Shown: in pieces, positions 1-10,627 of the stretch | How positions within the stretch are numbered: position 1 is the first letter of the stretch | Layout of the letters: each line of letters begins with the position of its first letter | Source: Cotesia glomerata | Taxonomy: Eukaryota; Arthropoda; Insecta; Hymenoptera; Braconidae | Assembly (NCBI RefSeq): GCF_020080835.1 | Contig: NC_058160.1 | Coordinates: 11,120,047-11,184,046, forward strand | DNA length: 64,000 nt | Direction of reading: 5' to 3' | The notes under the pieces: model-generated | The model's input: the letters and a program-made list of their open reading frames with translations, nothing else | What the model was told of the DNA's origin: nothing | Databases searched by the model: none | Position numbers and translations under genes: made by a program

Positions 1-1011
1 CTTAATCTCCGTGACGAGTCGCTTCTTCGCCGCTTTGTACTCATCGTTTTTTTGCTGTCCAGTATCTCGCTTTCGCGACCTAAGTGCTTGCCTCCGAAGA
101 CGCAAACACTCAGCCCTGAGCAGCGCGATCTCCGCTGTCCACCAGTAAACCGGCTTCCTACGAGAGCTTGCGGAACGGAGAAGCATAGCAGCGTCGCACC
201 CTGCAACGATCACATCCATCGTTTGACCAACAAGTGACTCAACGTTTTCGCGCGACTCTGCAAATGATTCAGGAAGCGTGTCAATTCTATCTGAGACAGT
301 ATTTTGGAATGCGCTCTCATCCAGGAGTAACACTTTCCATCCTGTTTGCTTCATTTGTCGCTCCGGCACAGTAGGTGGGTTGCCCCTCACACTGTTGACC
401 GTATACGAAATATATTGATGATCACTTGCCGTATACTCCTCCAAAACAGCCCAGTCTTAGATTACTCCCGCTATCCGTTGAGTAGCAAACATTAGGTCTA
501 AAATCGACGAACGCACGCCAGCTCTTCGGAAGGTGGATGTATTTCCCCTATTCATAATGACAAGGTCGAAACCTGCCATCATGTCCAGGAGCTCATCACC
601 CCGCGTGTCACTATATTCCATCCCCCAATCGATGGACTTTGCGTTAAAGTCACCACCTATCACTATCTCTCCTTCAAGATGGCGGACTACTCGCTCGAGA
701 TTGTCAACCTTCTTTCGGAAATCCGCAATAGGCTCGCTGGGGGTGAAATAACATGACACGAAGGTAGCTGCTGGTGTCTCAACCCACACAATGCCGTTCT
801 TCGATCCACTATCACGCACAAAGAGGCGACTTCGATCCGGAATCCAGATTGCCGCTGTGCCCGTAGGGTCACAGTATCAATTTGGTCCAGACACAGAATG
901 GTATTGCTCTGATACCAAAACAATATCCATCCCGTTGTCACGATTTCTAGCGTAAAGAAGATCAAGGGCCAGTTTGCATCGGTGTAAATTTATTTGCAGC
1001 ACCTTAGCCAT
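1..1011 (-). pseudogene. LINE ORF2, endonuclease part, broken
   Basis: ORF2 starts at an ATG at 1011 (MAKVLQINLHRC). An exonuclease-endonuclease-phosphatase domain is visible: VLVSEQYHSV near 900, then GGDFNAKSIDWG near 640 and SSILDLMFAT near 490. The frame shifts around 860-880 and there is an in-frame TAA at about 459, after which the same frame continues (TASDHQYISY) towards the window edge. The endonuclease would nick target DNA to prime reverse transcription. The RT domain is not in the window. Confidence 0.75.
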
Positions 1012-2499
1012 TTTTCTTTTGGAGTACCTCCCGATAGGTTGTACACCATCCAGAACCCGCCACGTGATCAGAGGCTCGCCCGCTCCCCACCGCTGCACAG
1101 AGATGACAGCGCCGAGGCTTGGTACAGGCCCTCGACTGGTGATCCGCCTCACCACAACGCCAGCAGCAACCACTTCAGTCCTCCTCTGCCTTGCACGAGC
1201 CCGCTAAGTGACCCAGTCCTTGGCATCGGTAGCACCGGTCCAGTTGTTCCCAGCGGCGGATTCGGTAAACCGTCCAGCCGACTTTGACCTTTCCCAAGGT
1301 CTCCAAGGTCGCAGCAGCCCCAAGTTCAGCCTCGATGAAAGCGCGGATGGCTCCCCATCTATTGGGCTTCGTGATAGTCACGTTGAGTCCATCCGCAGTC
1401 CCCTCGGTAGCTTCCCAACTATCTCAGAGCCAACTATCTCAGTGATCTTACTACCGAGTGCCGAGCGATCTTTTATAGATCCCTCGAACTTAATAAGAAG
1501 ACCACCTTTACTGGCAGTCCTCACGGCCTTTACCTCTAAGCCCAATGTCTCTGGATGAAGTCCAGAGCACAGAGCCCTCAGGACTCCCTCACAAGATTGG
1601 ATCTTACCTGATTTTATCAGCACTGCCTCCGGTCGTTGCTTCCTCCTCGGCCTCCGGTCTTCCTTGGCTGCTGTGGTCCGTCCTGCTGCTGGTCCTTGTT
1701 CCGTCGTCTCCGGTCCTGGTTCTGCTGGCTTCGCGGTTGCTGTCTGGTCCACTGTTTCCTCCACCTGCTTCTTTTTCTTCTTTTTTCTTTTTTTCTTACT
1801 GTCCACCAGATGGAACGGCTCCTCCTCCGGCGTCTTTTGGTTTTGCACATTTGGTTCCTGCTGTTTTTTAGGCTCTAGAGTCGTAGATCCTCCATCGGCT
1901 CCAGTGCGCTGCCTCTTTCCCCTGGCAGTGACAACTGTAAATCTGCCGTCAGGCTGCCGTAGCACATTTTTCTCCGGTCCATCTGGTGGGCTGATTGCCG
2001 GTCTCTTTTTTTTGTTCTTAGAAGCCGGCGTCCGTTCTTTCTCTGTTTGAGAGGCTTGTTGCAGTCTCATCAGTTCTTCGGTCAGCGTCCTCTTCTCCTC
2101 TGCCTCCTTTTCCGCCAGTGTGCGCTGAGTTACTTTCCAGCACCGACGGTTCACCAAAGTCTCAAAAAGCAACCTTTGTGCCTCCTTGACCCTATTGGTA
2201 ACCTCCATAGATACTGTCCTTCGTTTTGATGGTACTGATCGTCTCGTTAATTAGTTCCTGGAGCTCCTCCAAGAACCGGTCCTCCCTTCCAATAGCCTGG
2301 TCCCTCTTATCGAGAAGCGAGGTTGTCTCCGTCATAGTACTCCCAGTAGCTGTACTAGACGGGGGGCCTTGGGGTCCACCCCTCCGTCCAAACGGTCGCT
2401 GGATGACGACGACATACAGCCCGTCTGCAAACTGTCTGCCGCCGGTACTGGGGTATACCTCCCCTGCACCGTAAACTGATTCGTGTTTGTGGCGTTCAT
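1012..2499 (-). pseudogene. LINE ORF1 (gag-like), frameshifted
   Basis: ORF1 probably begins at an ATG at 2499 and is broken at least twice. The longest open piece (2208-1378) has a glutamine/lysine-rich N-terminal half and a run of lysines. The next piece (1381-1175) is in another frame and ends in a zinc knuckle, CYRCQGLGHLAGSC. A second knuckle-like motif, CWRCGEADHQSRAC, lies further on in a third frame, just before ORF2. Gag-like ORF1 proteins bind the element RNA. The T/C-rich plus strand here also gives long spurious ORFs. Confidence 0.75.
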
Positions 2500-2512
2500 T
2501 CCATAAACCAAA

Positions 2513-3361
2513 AGAGAGTTTGCTGTAATCCTTGCCAGGAGCCCTTACAGGGTGCTACCATCCGGAGCCAGATGGACCCTGGTTTTTTAACGAGGTTGTT
2601 ACTCCTCCGGCTCCTCCTTCCTCCCTCCGAGAAGAGAGGCCCCGGGCTTGCCACCGGTATAGCAGAGTTGGCTGGTGAAGGTTATAAGTGTATAAATGAT
2701 CATTGTCACAGGTAATGAAAAAAATTGTATGAGATTTTTCTGGATTGTCTTGAGTACTCCATAACGTTGATGGACTAATTTTAAATTCATACATTTTTTT
2801 AAAGCACTATTAAAAACAAAAGAATGAATAACTTTTTTATTGAAAAATTTTATTAAATTTATTGTAAATTTTCACTAACATATATTTTTTCTTGACTTAA
2901 GAAGTTAACTTGCTCACACAGAATTCATGAAATAATGTTGTTTCTTAGTTTTAGTTCACAAAGAGGGAGAACAAACAATTACTCATAAATTCTGAGGAAT
3001 ATTTTTGAGCATCAGCTTAACATTCCTTACTATAAGCTGTATAGTAAATTTTATTTTCTTTTTTCTGTATTAAATAATTCTTCATTATATTATCTTTAAC
3101 TTAACATAAGTAACTAATTATTACTTTTACTACTATTATTAATGTATAGGATGTTTGATCTTGAAAAATATTTTCAAGGTGAAAACTACAAAAATTATTT
3201 AATTCCTTCTTGTAGAAAATTTCAAGGAATTTCAAATTTGATTTGAACATCATCTTTGGATTCATTTGCCAAATTTGGATGATAATATAACACAGCATCC
3301 CAACAAATATCCACTAACGTTGGAACTCTGGTTCAAGTTGAGTAAACTTTCCGACTAAATA
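2513..3361. other. AT-rich stretch, no gene seen
   Basis: Downstream of the LINE 5' side the sequence is AT-rich with only short open frames. No splice-linked coding sequence or RNA gene was recognised. Confidence 0.5.
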
Positions 3362-3583
3362 CACTGAAAAAAAAATTAACTTAATTCGAGAGAAAAATTC
3401 TTGAACCAAGAAAATAATTTTGAAGAGGGTAATTATCTTGAATCAAGACGAAAAATTCTTGAATCAAGTAAAATTTCCTTAAATCAAGAAAAATTTATTA
3501 GTTCAAGAATTTTTCTACTCAAATCAAGAATCTTAAGTTCTTCAAAATTATATAATTGATTCAAGAACATTTTTTTTTCTGTG
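3362..3583. mobile_element. Short TA-flanked MITE-like palindrome
   Basis: A 222-bp block begins CACTGAAAAAAAAA and ends TTTTTTTTTCTGTG, with TA on both sides. Its body is built from inverted copies of TTCTTGAATCAAG-type motifs. Imperfect TIRs plus TA flanks fit a Tc1/mariner-type MITE. A much larger element with similar CACTGAG ends lies at 50273. Confidence 0.55.
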
Positions 3584-3648
3584 TATGTGCTAAAAAAAAA
3601 TTATTAACAATTAAAATTATTAATCAGACTAAATATTTAATTTTAAGA

Positions 3649-3812
3649 AGCGGCATGATGCCAGCAAGTAGCAATTATCAATTAGCCCGTTCGTACATCG
3701 TGTCGTGAGGCGAGGGTTCGAGTCTCGACGGTTGTTTAGAATAATTCCACCACCAACCGCCGGGGGTGGCTCCAGTAGTTGAACTGTACTGGCATGGGTT
3801 TTTCTGTAGTTT
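3649..3812 (+). mobile_element. tRNA-derived SINE fragment
   Basis: This segment matches the head and first body part of the complete SINE at 5511-5995, in the opposite orientation. It includes the B-box-like GGTTCGAGTCTC and the block ending TGGCATGGGTTTTTCTG. The A-box region is decayed. The SINE sequence stops directly against the PSMD1-like exon fragment that follows. Confidence 0.65.
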
Positions 3813-3960
3813 CTCTGAAAAAGCTAGGCATGATTTTTGATGAGTTCTGGCCTGAAACATTTGAAGTCATCGAAAAAATGTAAGTCATCTCGTTGATTGT
3901 ATGCTTATAGTTATTCAAAATTTTCATTCAAACGTCTTAACAATAACTTACTTATCAACC
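3813..3960 (+). pseudogene. Stray copy of PSMD1 exon 2 (3' part) plus intron start
   Basis: Bases 3813-3884 closely match the end of PSMD1 exon 2 at 16817-16889, including CTGAAAAAGCTAG, GATGAGTTCTGGCCTGAAA and the splice donor AAAAATGTAAGT. A weaker match continues into the intron (AACAATAACTTA at about 3941 and at 16906). Intronic homology points to a genomic duplication rather than a retrocopy. No other PSMD1 exon lies nearby, so it cannot encode a working product. It sits directly after a SINE fragment. Confidence 0.75.
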
Positions 3961-4079
3961 CTGATTAAAAAATAGTATTGAGACAAAGAAAAAAGTATTG
4001 GTTTTCTAGTCAATCCAATACTTTTCAATATTTTTTTCTTTGTCTCGATACTTTTTTTTTATTCAGGGGAAACAAAAAA

Positions 4080-4370
4080 TCTGGAAAACAGTTGACCCTA
4101 AAGGCCATTCTTCCAACTTCCCGCTAATTCCATATCTAAGCGCTTAAAATTTCACTTATGACGTTTTTGAGCTCTTTGGGCTCAAAAATATAATTTATAT
4201 GTTTTTTCGAGCTCTCCGAGCTCAAAGAGTTAGCGGTTCTAAGCTATTGAGCTCTTCGAGCAGTATTTTTTGAATTTTCAAATCGCAATAACTTCTGAAT
4301 GAATGAACCGATTTTCACGTGGTTGGTAGAATTCCAGGGAGTTTTTTAAATTTTATGATATTTGATTTGA
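4080..4370 (+). repeat. Dispersed GAGCTC-rich repeat, partial copy
   Basis: Contains the signature GTTGACCCTAAAGGCCATTC, then CTTCCCGCTAATTCCAT, blocks of GAGCTCTTCGAGCTC type, and an AACCGATTTTCACGTGG block. The same order of motifs recurs at about 26290, 46215, 46905, 52826 and, inverted, 58500-59410. The copy lacks the (AC)n core seen in longer copies. Confidence 0.75.
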
Positions 4371-4677
4371 TTTGTTTATTTATGCCAAGGTCTACTGGCC
4401 AAATGGCAAATATGAAAAAATACAAAAGAATACATGATAAAACAGTAAAATATACAGTATTATAAGTAAATTACTACTAATATAAAAGTGTAACTAAACT
4501 CTAAGAGTTTTTTACCATACTATTAACATAACTTAAAATTAAATTAAAGATAATTACATCGATTATTGAATAAAGACTTATTTATAAGATTTTCCTAATA
4601 CTAATAACAAAAATGGAATTGACAGTTTCACTTTAAAACAATTTGAGAGTGTTAACTTAACCTTCAAGTATCCAAAT

Positions 4678-5379
4678 TTAGCAAATAGTCAGAGATTTTG
4701 ATCTTGAATAAATCAAGACTAGATGCATTACAATCTCAGATGGTAAGTTTTGCCATAAATTAATAGCAGTAACAACAAACGCACCCTCATAAAGAGTAGT
4801 CGCAAAGTTAGGTATCTTAAAATTGAGATCATTTCTCATAATGGCTAGACGATCGGAGCGTCTAGCATCAATATCATCTATAAATAATTCTCGTAAGTAA
4901 GTAGGTTTTTCAACTGCTAATAATTTATAAAAATAGGTAGATAAATAATATAATCTACGACTAGTGATAGATAACCATTTCAGTTCACGTCTGTGAGGGG
5001 TGACATGTTCATCTCGTCTTAGATTATAGATAAAACGAATAGTAGAATTTAAAGCTCGCTGTAATTTCGAATTATTTTCGGTAGTTGCATTTGTTAGAAT
5101 AATAGAACAATAATCAATGAGTGGTAAAATAGTTGCTGAAACTAATAACCTTCTAATATCCAAAGTATAAATGTTTTTCCTCAGTTTTAAGCTATACATG
5201 GCTGAATTTATTTTATTTACTACCTTTGACACATGTAAATTCCACGATAATGTATTAGTAATATGAAGTCCCAGACACTTTGCCGATTCCGAAAAGGGTA
5301 TTTCTGTTCCATTTACAACAATAGAAGACAAAGGCTCCTGTTTCATTAACCACAGATTTTTACTAGAACCAAGAATCAT
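4678..5379 (-). pseudogene. LINE ORF2 C-terminal region
   Basis: A 233-residue open stretch continues the RT after the SINE. It contains AKCLGLHITNTLSWNLHV, the usual post-RT thumb motif (LG.x.D/N..L.W..H), and a C-terminal region ending NLWQNLPSEI. It has no cysteine-rich tail. It belongs with the RT core at 5990-6448 as one disrupted ORF2. Confidence 0.75.
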
Positions 5380-5510
5380 AGCTTTAGTTTTGCTTAGATT
5401 TACTTCAAGGCCATTTTCAGACGCCCAGTCAACAACTGATTGAGCGTCGACTGTGATTTGCCTGATCGCTTCTTGAGACTGGTACCGATAAAAATGTAGG
5501 TAGATGTATT

Positions 5511-5995
5511 ATTATTTCGATTTTTACTTGTATACCGTTCTTGGTTTTTACAAGGCTGGGTAGATAGTAGCTGTCGCATTCCGCGAGTGCGCCACCGTCC
5601 TGTGTTTTTATACTGTCCTTGTTTTTATTCAACGCTTTTTTGGACCCCAGCACATCCTCTTTTCACTCCTGTATTTTCACTACATAATCAACCTTATTTT
5701 TCGCACATTTGTATACTCAACTCTTTATTATTATCACGCGGCTTTGGACCGACTTGTGCTTTCTGTACTGTATTTACCCTATTCCTCACCCCTTTCTATC
5801 GGTTGTTGGAATAGTGGCGAAGGGGAAACCACAGAGAAAACCCATGCCAGTACAGTTCGGCTACCGGAGCGACCCCCGACGGTTGGTGTTGGAACTATTC
5901 GAACAACCGTCGGGGCTCGAACCCTCGCCTCACGGCATGATGTGCGAGCGAACTAACGGGATAATGACTTAACCCGCTCGGCCATCATGCCACTC
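5511..5995 (-). mobile_element. Complete tRNA-derived SINE with 17-bp target duplication
   Basis: On the minus strand the element begins near 5995 with a tRNA-Ser/Leu-like head: A box TGGCCGAGCGGGTTAAG and B box GGTTCGAGCCC, spaced as in a pol III promoter. A non-tRNA body follows, and the 3' end is (AAT)-rich. It is flanked by ATGTAGGTAGATGTATT at 5494-5510 and 5996-6012, a perfect 17-bp target duplication. Partial relatives lie at 3649-3812 and 35412-35525. The exact tRNA parent is not settled. Confidence 0.85.
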
Positions 5996-6448
5996 ATGTA
6001 GGTAGATGTATTTGTCATCGGCAAAAAGATCATGCTTACTGTGACTCAACTGCTCAGCAACTGAGTTCATTACCAGAAGGAATAATATGGGCCCAAGGAC
6101 TGAACCTTGGGGAACACCAGAGGTAGTTTCAAGAAATTCAGTTGGTAAACCCTCATTATTTAACACTGACTGTGACCTATTACTTAAGTACGAATAAAAC
6201 CAAGATATTGTATTCAGGGTAAAGCCCAACTCTACTAAGGTTTTTAGGATTACTTTATGATCAACAAAGTCAAAGGCTTTTGTTAAATCAAAGAGCACTA
6301 ATACTGTTAATTTATTTTCATCCATAGCTTTACTGATATCATTCACTAGTTTTAATAATGCTGACTGTGTACTATGGTATTTACGAAAACCTGATTGATA
6401 CTTATCAAGTAATTCATTATCCTCAAGATAACTCACGAGACCATTCAA
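5969..6448 (-). pseudogene. LINE reverse transcriptase core fragment
   Basis: Encodes RT palm and finger motifs: the LFDLTKAFD box with its catalytic aspartate, SGVPQGSVLGPILF, and a FADD box in place of the commoner YADD. Downstream it runs into the SINE at 5995, so the ORF ends in SINE sequence. The upstream RT motifs are missing through deletion. Confidence 0.75.
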
Positions 6449-6699
6449 AGTAAGTATTTACTTGACTACGATACGATGAAAGCGAGTCGAGAAACTCTAG
6501 ATGGCACGAAGGATGTCGACACACCATAGCAGCAAAGTGCTTGTTTAATTCAGACGCATCAAAATAGTTAAGAGGAGACGACTTATTTCTAATTAGGCCC
6601 AGGTGCCTAAGCTTACTCCAAACTGTAGTGCCACTAGGTAGGTTTGATAGGGCAGTCTTTAGATAATTTTCACGTGCATGCGTTAACTCTAATTTTAAC

Positions 6700-7055
6700 G
6701 ACAAACTGATCAAACCAAAAATTTTAGAGAAAATTGAAAAATTCATTTTTTCCGAATTAATTATATAAGAGGTTTATATACATACATACATATATACATA
6801 CATACATACACACACACACGCGCGCGCATGCATGCATGCATACATACATACATACACACACACACACGCTCGCGCATGCATGTATACATACATACATACA
6901 GACGTACGGACACCCTCGCGGAGATAGTCAGGGACGCTTCCTATGACCTTCAAACGTCGAGATCTGATGAAAACTCGATTTTTGCAAAACGGGGTAAAAT
7001 CAATAACTTCCCAATTTCCGAAAATCTTCTATTTTCTTAGCGGGAAGTTGAAAAT
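6700..7055 (+). repeat. (AC)n-containing dispersed repeat copy
   Basis: A left block with TTCATTTTTTCCGAATTA leads into CATA/CACG microsatellite DNA (about 6770-6900). Then comes the right block: CTCGCGGAGATAGTCAGGG, GAAAACTCGATTTTTGCAAA, and the terminal CTTAGCGGGAAGTTGAAAA. The same arrangement recurs at 48417-49280, 49680-50272 (inverted) and 50780-52825. Confidence 0.75.
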
Positions 7056-7738
7056 TTTTAAATAAGCCTTTTTTCCCCAGTTTTTAGTTCTAGAAAAATA
7101 GTAAAAATCAAAATTTTCATCTGGTTGTATTTCGTGCCATAGTTACTGCTACGTAGAATGTGTGGTTTAAATTCTATTAAGATCGGGTTAGTGGTTCTGG
7201 AGATATCATTTACGTAAGCCAGAAAAACGTAGTTCTGAGATAAACGCGTTCAAAGTTTTTTTAATAAAAGAAAAAAAATCTTACCTAAAGTCAATCAGCG
7301 ATGCCAGCACCATACAAAATCCTTTCAGTCTGTTTGAAAATTTGATTTTCTTTCATTCGAAAATCCATATAAACCTCGTAAAATTATATAGTTACAGTGG
7401 TCCGATCACTTAGAAATTTTAACACAATACTTGTAGATATATGTACTTTCAAAAAATGGAAATAAACATGTTTCATAAAAGTTTTAAACTAGAATGATCC
7501 CTTAACTCATCAATCATGGAAATAGTAAAAGCTTAGGAAAAAAATAAAAATATTTAGTTGATTAATTATAGTAATTCTATTTATTAGAAATATTTAAAAT
7601 ATAAAGTAGTAAAATTTCTTGAAAAATAATCAATAAAAGCAGTATCGCTTGCCAAAATATCGCTGATGCCGATCTCTGCTTCTTTATATTCTACGATGAC
7701 GATGACGATGATGATGTTGATAATGGTGATGATAATGG
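7056..7738. other. AT-rich stretch, no gene seen
   Basis: AT-rich DNA with short frames only, ending in a GATGAT-type simple repeat at about 7693-7740. Nothing recognised. Confidence 0.5.
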
Positions 7739-8206
7739 TTATGTATAGATGAAGAATTTCCCCGTTGTAGTAAGCATAGCCCCTGGAACTTCCGGGCCGT
7801 TCCTCATCATCGTCCGCGAAATCCTGTAAGCTTTATTGAACGAAGCCGACTTCCTGTTGGTCGTAAAAGTGCACTGGTAAACCCAATGCCCAGGTTTGTG
7901 GCACCGACGACACACAAACAAGGGAGGTACTGGTTCACTCTGCTTCAAAGGAACCTTCAACCATTTTGAGGAAGAATAATCCGCCGTAGACAGTGTCATC
8001 ATTTTTTCTTTTTCATTCTTCTTCATCTTGGTCAGGTCGATTCGTTTCCGGGAAAGGGCAGTAGATTTAAATTGTTCTAACTTCTTCTAAAATTCGGCTT
8101 CCTGACGTTTCCATTCCCGCTTCAATTGTTCTAACTCCTCCTGAAGTTCAGCTTCCCGTTGTTTCCATTCTTGCTGCCTCCGCTTCTCCTTAAGATCTTC
8201 TAACAT
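7739..8206 (-). pseudogene. RBBP6/SNAMA-like zinc-knuckle gene remnant
   Basis: From an ATG at 8206 the frame gives a glutamate/arginine-rich coiled-coil-like stretch, an in-frame TAG near 8090, and then an open 95-residue segment. That segment has the CCHC knuckle CRRCHKPGHWVYQC preceded by a proline, followed by a stretch ending GAMLTTTGKF. RBBP6/Mpe1-family proteins place this kind of knuckle before a GAMLTNTGKY-like motif. The DWNN and RING domains that define the family are not seen. The stop codon and isolation suggest a pseudogene or processed fragment; a young gag-like domesticated gene is less likely. Confidence 0.5.
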
Positions 8207-8444
8207 TAGCTGTCATAGTAAAAATAACCTTGTCCCACAGCTAACCGTATCCGTATCTTGATATTGGTTCTTCGTTTTTGGGTCCACCACTATGATGTCC
8301 CAGTCGGTGTCCGGTCATAAAATCCTAGTAAATAATATCCCAGTAAATATATCATATCGAAAAAATATTCCAAAACACAAATATTTTTTGGCAGAAATAT
8401 CCCATAACAAAAATATCTAAAATGAAGGGAAAAGGGAAAGGGAG

Positions 8445-8555
8445 GGGCGCAACACAGTAACAAGCTTATGTGTTGGTCTAATGTCGAATAAACACACACA
8501 GCAACCATGAAAAAAGGGCGCAACACGGTAACAAGCTTATGTGTTGGTCTAACAA
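8445..8555 (+). repeat. Short direct repeat
   Basis: Two copies of a roughly 35-bp block, GCGCAACAC(A/G)GTAACAAGC followed by TTATGTGTTGGTCTAA, start at about 8447 and 8518, separated by 36 bp. Flanking sequences at 8290-8410 and 8720-8850 share GGGATATTTTAT-like motifs in opposite orientation, so this may be the core of a decayed element. No coding sequence is visible. Confidence 0.45.
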
Positions 8556-9519
8556 AATGAAAAAAATTTCTTCTGCAAAAATTAACAACGGGATCCGGGG
8601 CGAAGTCTCGGTAGGGGCTGGGAGCCTAGCCCCCATTCAAAAAAAGGAGTCGAGATTTATAGCGAAGCCTCAGAGCAGGGCGAAGCCCTATTTGAAAAGA
8701 AATAAATTATTAGAAACATAGGGCAAGATTTTACGGTGGGATATTTTATCAAGATATGTTTTATCAAGGGATATTTATGTGAAGGGAATGTATTTGTCTA
8801 AGAATTATTTTGCTTGGGATATATTTCGTGGGAATTCTTGACCTAGAACCTTACTAGTCACTTGGAAAAAATAACTAATTTTATTTTCATTTAAAAAATA
8901 ACTAACTTTATTTTCATTCAAAAAATAAAATTTTTAGGCTATAAATTAATGCTTACTTGATATTTGTGATAATAAATAAATTCCTGAGGAAATCAATTAT
9001 TTTTAGTTAGTAATTAACAATTGAGCTGGTATATATTTTTACTAACTATATTGCTGACAATTGAAATTTGTTTGATCTATTACTGATGTTTTGTTACTAA
9101 AACTCTATCCATGGCAACATGATTGAGGTTATAAACAAACTTAACTATAAATATATATTATTATTGTTAGTATTTATATCGAAACAAGTCGATGTATCGA
9201 TAGTCGATGCGGATCATGTGGGAAAAGTCAAAAAAAATTATAAATAAAAATCACTTGTAGTCAAAAATATTGTGAATTACTTAAAAAAAGTTAAAATTGA
9301 CATTTTTTAAAATAAAAATTATTTATATTTTTTTATAAATTAAAATGTAATTATTGATAAATTGTAAAAGTGATTTAAAATTAAGAAACAAATGTTCTGT
9401 TGACAGATGAGGATTTAAGAGTAATAAAATTATGCAATTTATTTTAACCTTTTGTGGAAGTCATTTAATTATTTATATAAGTTTGTTTAGTTGTAATTAT
9501 TTATTTAAATTAATTAAAT
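8556..9519. other. Intergenic region upstream of the Mpv17-family gene
   Basis: AT-rich DNA without a convincing coding sequence. The stretch just before 9520 is the likely promoter and 5' UTR of the gene that follows; no clear TATA box stands out from the AT background. Confidence 0.45.
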
Positions 9520-10259
9520 ATGAGTAAATTTTTTAAAGTTTATAAAAATATGCTTGTTAAATATCCTATGGGTATGCAAGCGCTTCAAGCTGGTAAGTAT
9601 TTTTCACTTTTTATGAATTAAATACTACTTACTGATGTGTAATTAAAAATTTTGAAGGCACACTGATGGGTGTTGGTGATCAAATCGCCCAAAATTTGGT
9701 CGAGAAGCGAAAAATTAGCGAACTGGATTTTGTTAGAACGGCGCAATTTTATGCTATTGGTTTCTTCATGGCTGTAAATTTAATTTTTTATCCAAAATAT
9801 ATTTTATATATAATTATATATATTTATCATTGTCTAAGGGACCTGCTGTGAGAGGCTGGTATGGAGTTCTCGACAAATTTTTCGGCTCCAAGGGCAGTGT
9901 CGTTGCCGTAAAAAAAGTCGCTTGTGACCAATTTCTATTTGCGCCTCCATTCATTGCTGCATTGTTGGCGACCATCGGCTTTCTGCAAGGAAATGATGTC
10001 GATGGGGTTAAAGAAAAGTTGTCCAAAGAGTACAAAGACATTCTTATAAATAATTACAAGGTAAAAGCTAATTTAAGTTAAAATTATTACTTACTTATTT
10101 TTAATAATTTAATTTTTCAGCTTTGGCCTCTGGTTCAGTTAATTAACTTTGGTCTTGTTCCACTTAATTATCAAGTTCTTGTCAATCAAATAGTCGCTGT
10201 TTTTTGGAATACTTACATCTCTTTCAGGACCAACAGAGATGCTATGACGCATCAGTAAT
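9520..10259 (+). CDS. Mpv17/PMP22-family inner-membrane protein (possible C-terminal frameshift)
   Basis: Four exons: 9520-9592, 9658-9773, 9839-10060 and 10121-10259, all with GT-AG introns of 60-65 bp. The start MSKFFKVYKNMLVKYP, the segment MGVGDQIAQ, the RTAQFYAIGFF stretch, GPAVRGWYGVLDKFFG and DQFLFAPPF follow the Mpv17 family order. About 180 residues is the usual length. Family members are small multi-span proteins of the mitochondrial inner membrane or peroxisome, with debated channel or metabolite roles. In the last exon a run of seven T at about 10200 puts the expected WNTYISFRTNRD tail one base out of frame. It is either an indel in the assembly or a real change giving a different C-terminus. 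Confidence 0.88.
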
Positions 10260-10500
10260 TATTATTATAGCTGTAAAAAAATTATTTTAATTATGAATAT
10301 TAATTTAGCAGATATTTAATCATTTTTTAGCAAATAAATCATTTTGATTAGTATTTATATTTTTATTATTTTTTTATTACACATGAAAAAATACAGATGG
10401 TTCTGGAACAATATCCATCGAGCTCAAGATTGCCAATATTATTATAATATTACATATAAAATATATTACACATAAAATATATAGTCTTACACTACGTCTA
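10260..10500. other. Intergenic, 3' side of Mpv17-family gene
   Basis: AT-rich DNA between the stop codon and the 3' side of the minus-strand LINE. It probably includes the 3' UTR; AATAAA-like words occur (for example AAATAAATCATT near 10330). Confidence 0.4.
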
Positions 10501-10627
10501 ACACAGCGAGTGCCATCTGTCGTCTATATTCAAATCAGTCAATATTAATTTTACAAATTCCATTCACATTTTGTACATTAAATTTAGTTAAAATAATTCA
10601 TTTCATTAACATTTGCAACTAATTACA

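Larger units (their letters stand above)
1..2512 (-). mobile_element. R1-clade non-LTR retrotransposon, decayed, cut by the window edge
   Basis: Minus-strand LINE running from about 2512 (5' side) off the left edge. It carries a lysine-rich gag-like ORF1 with CCHC knuckles, followed by an apurinic-type endonuclease ORF2 opening with QINLHRCKLALDLL, which is typical of the R1 group. The reverse transcriptase lies beyond the window. Several frame breaks and an in-frame stop show that this copy is dead. The 5' boundary is approximate, because no target-site duplication can be seen with only one end present. R1-clade placement rests on the gag and endonuclease style and is inference. Confidence 0.8.
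4372..6750 (-). mobile_element. Decayed non-LTR retrotransposon (jockey-like), interrupted by a SINE
   Basis: Minus-strand pieces of one reverse transcriptase are spread over this interval: a pre-RT stretch (6746-6423), RT core (6448-5990), then the C-terminal part (5379-4678) after a SINE insertion. The RT core shows SGFRKYHSTQSALL, LFDLTKAFDFVDH, SGVPQGSVLGP and a FADD box (DLFADDKYI). The pre-RT and RT pieces join with an apparent internal deletion near 6440. Clade is not certain: jockey, CR1 and related groups share these motifs. No intact ORF remains. Confidence 0.75.

Noticed and set aside
1545..2050. Long plus-strand frames rich in Leu/Phe/Ser
   Set aside because: They are the antisense of the lysine-rich LINE gag on the minus strand; the composition comes from the AAG/AAA runs there.
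5900..5995. tRNA-like sequence with A and B boxes
   Set aside because: It is the head of a SINE with target duplications; it lacks a proper anticodon arm and acceptor pairing for a functional tRNA gene.
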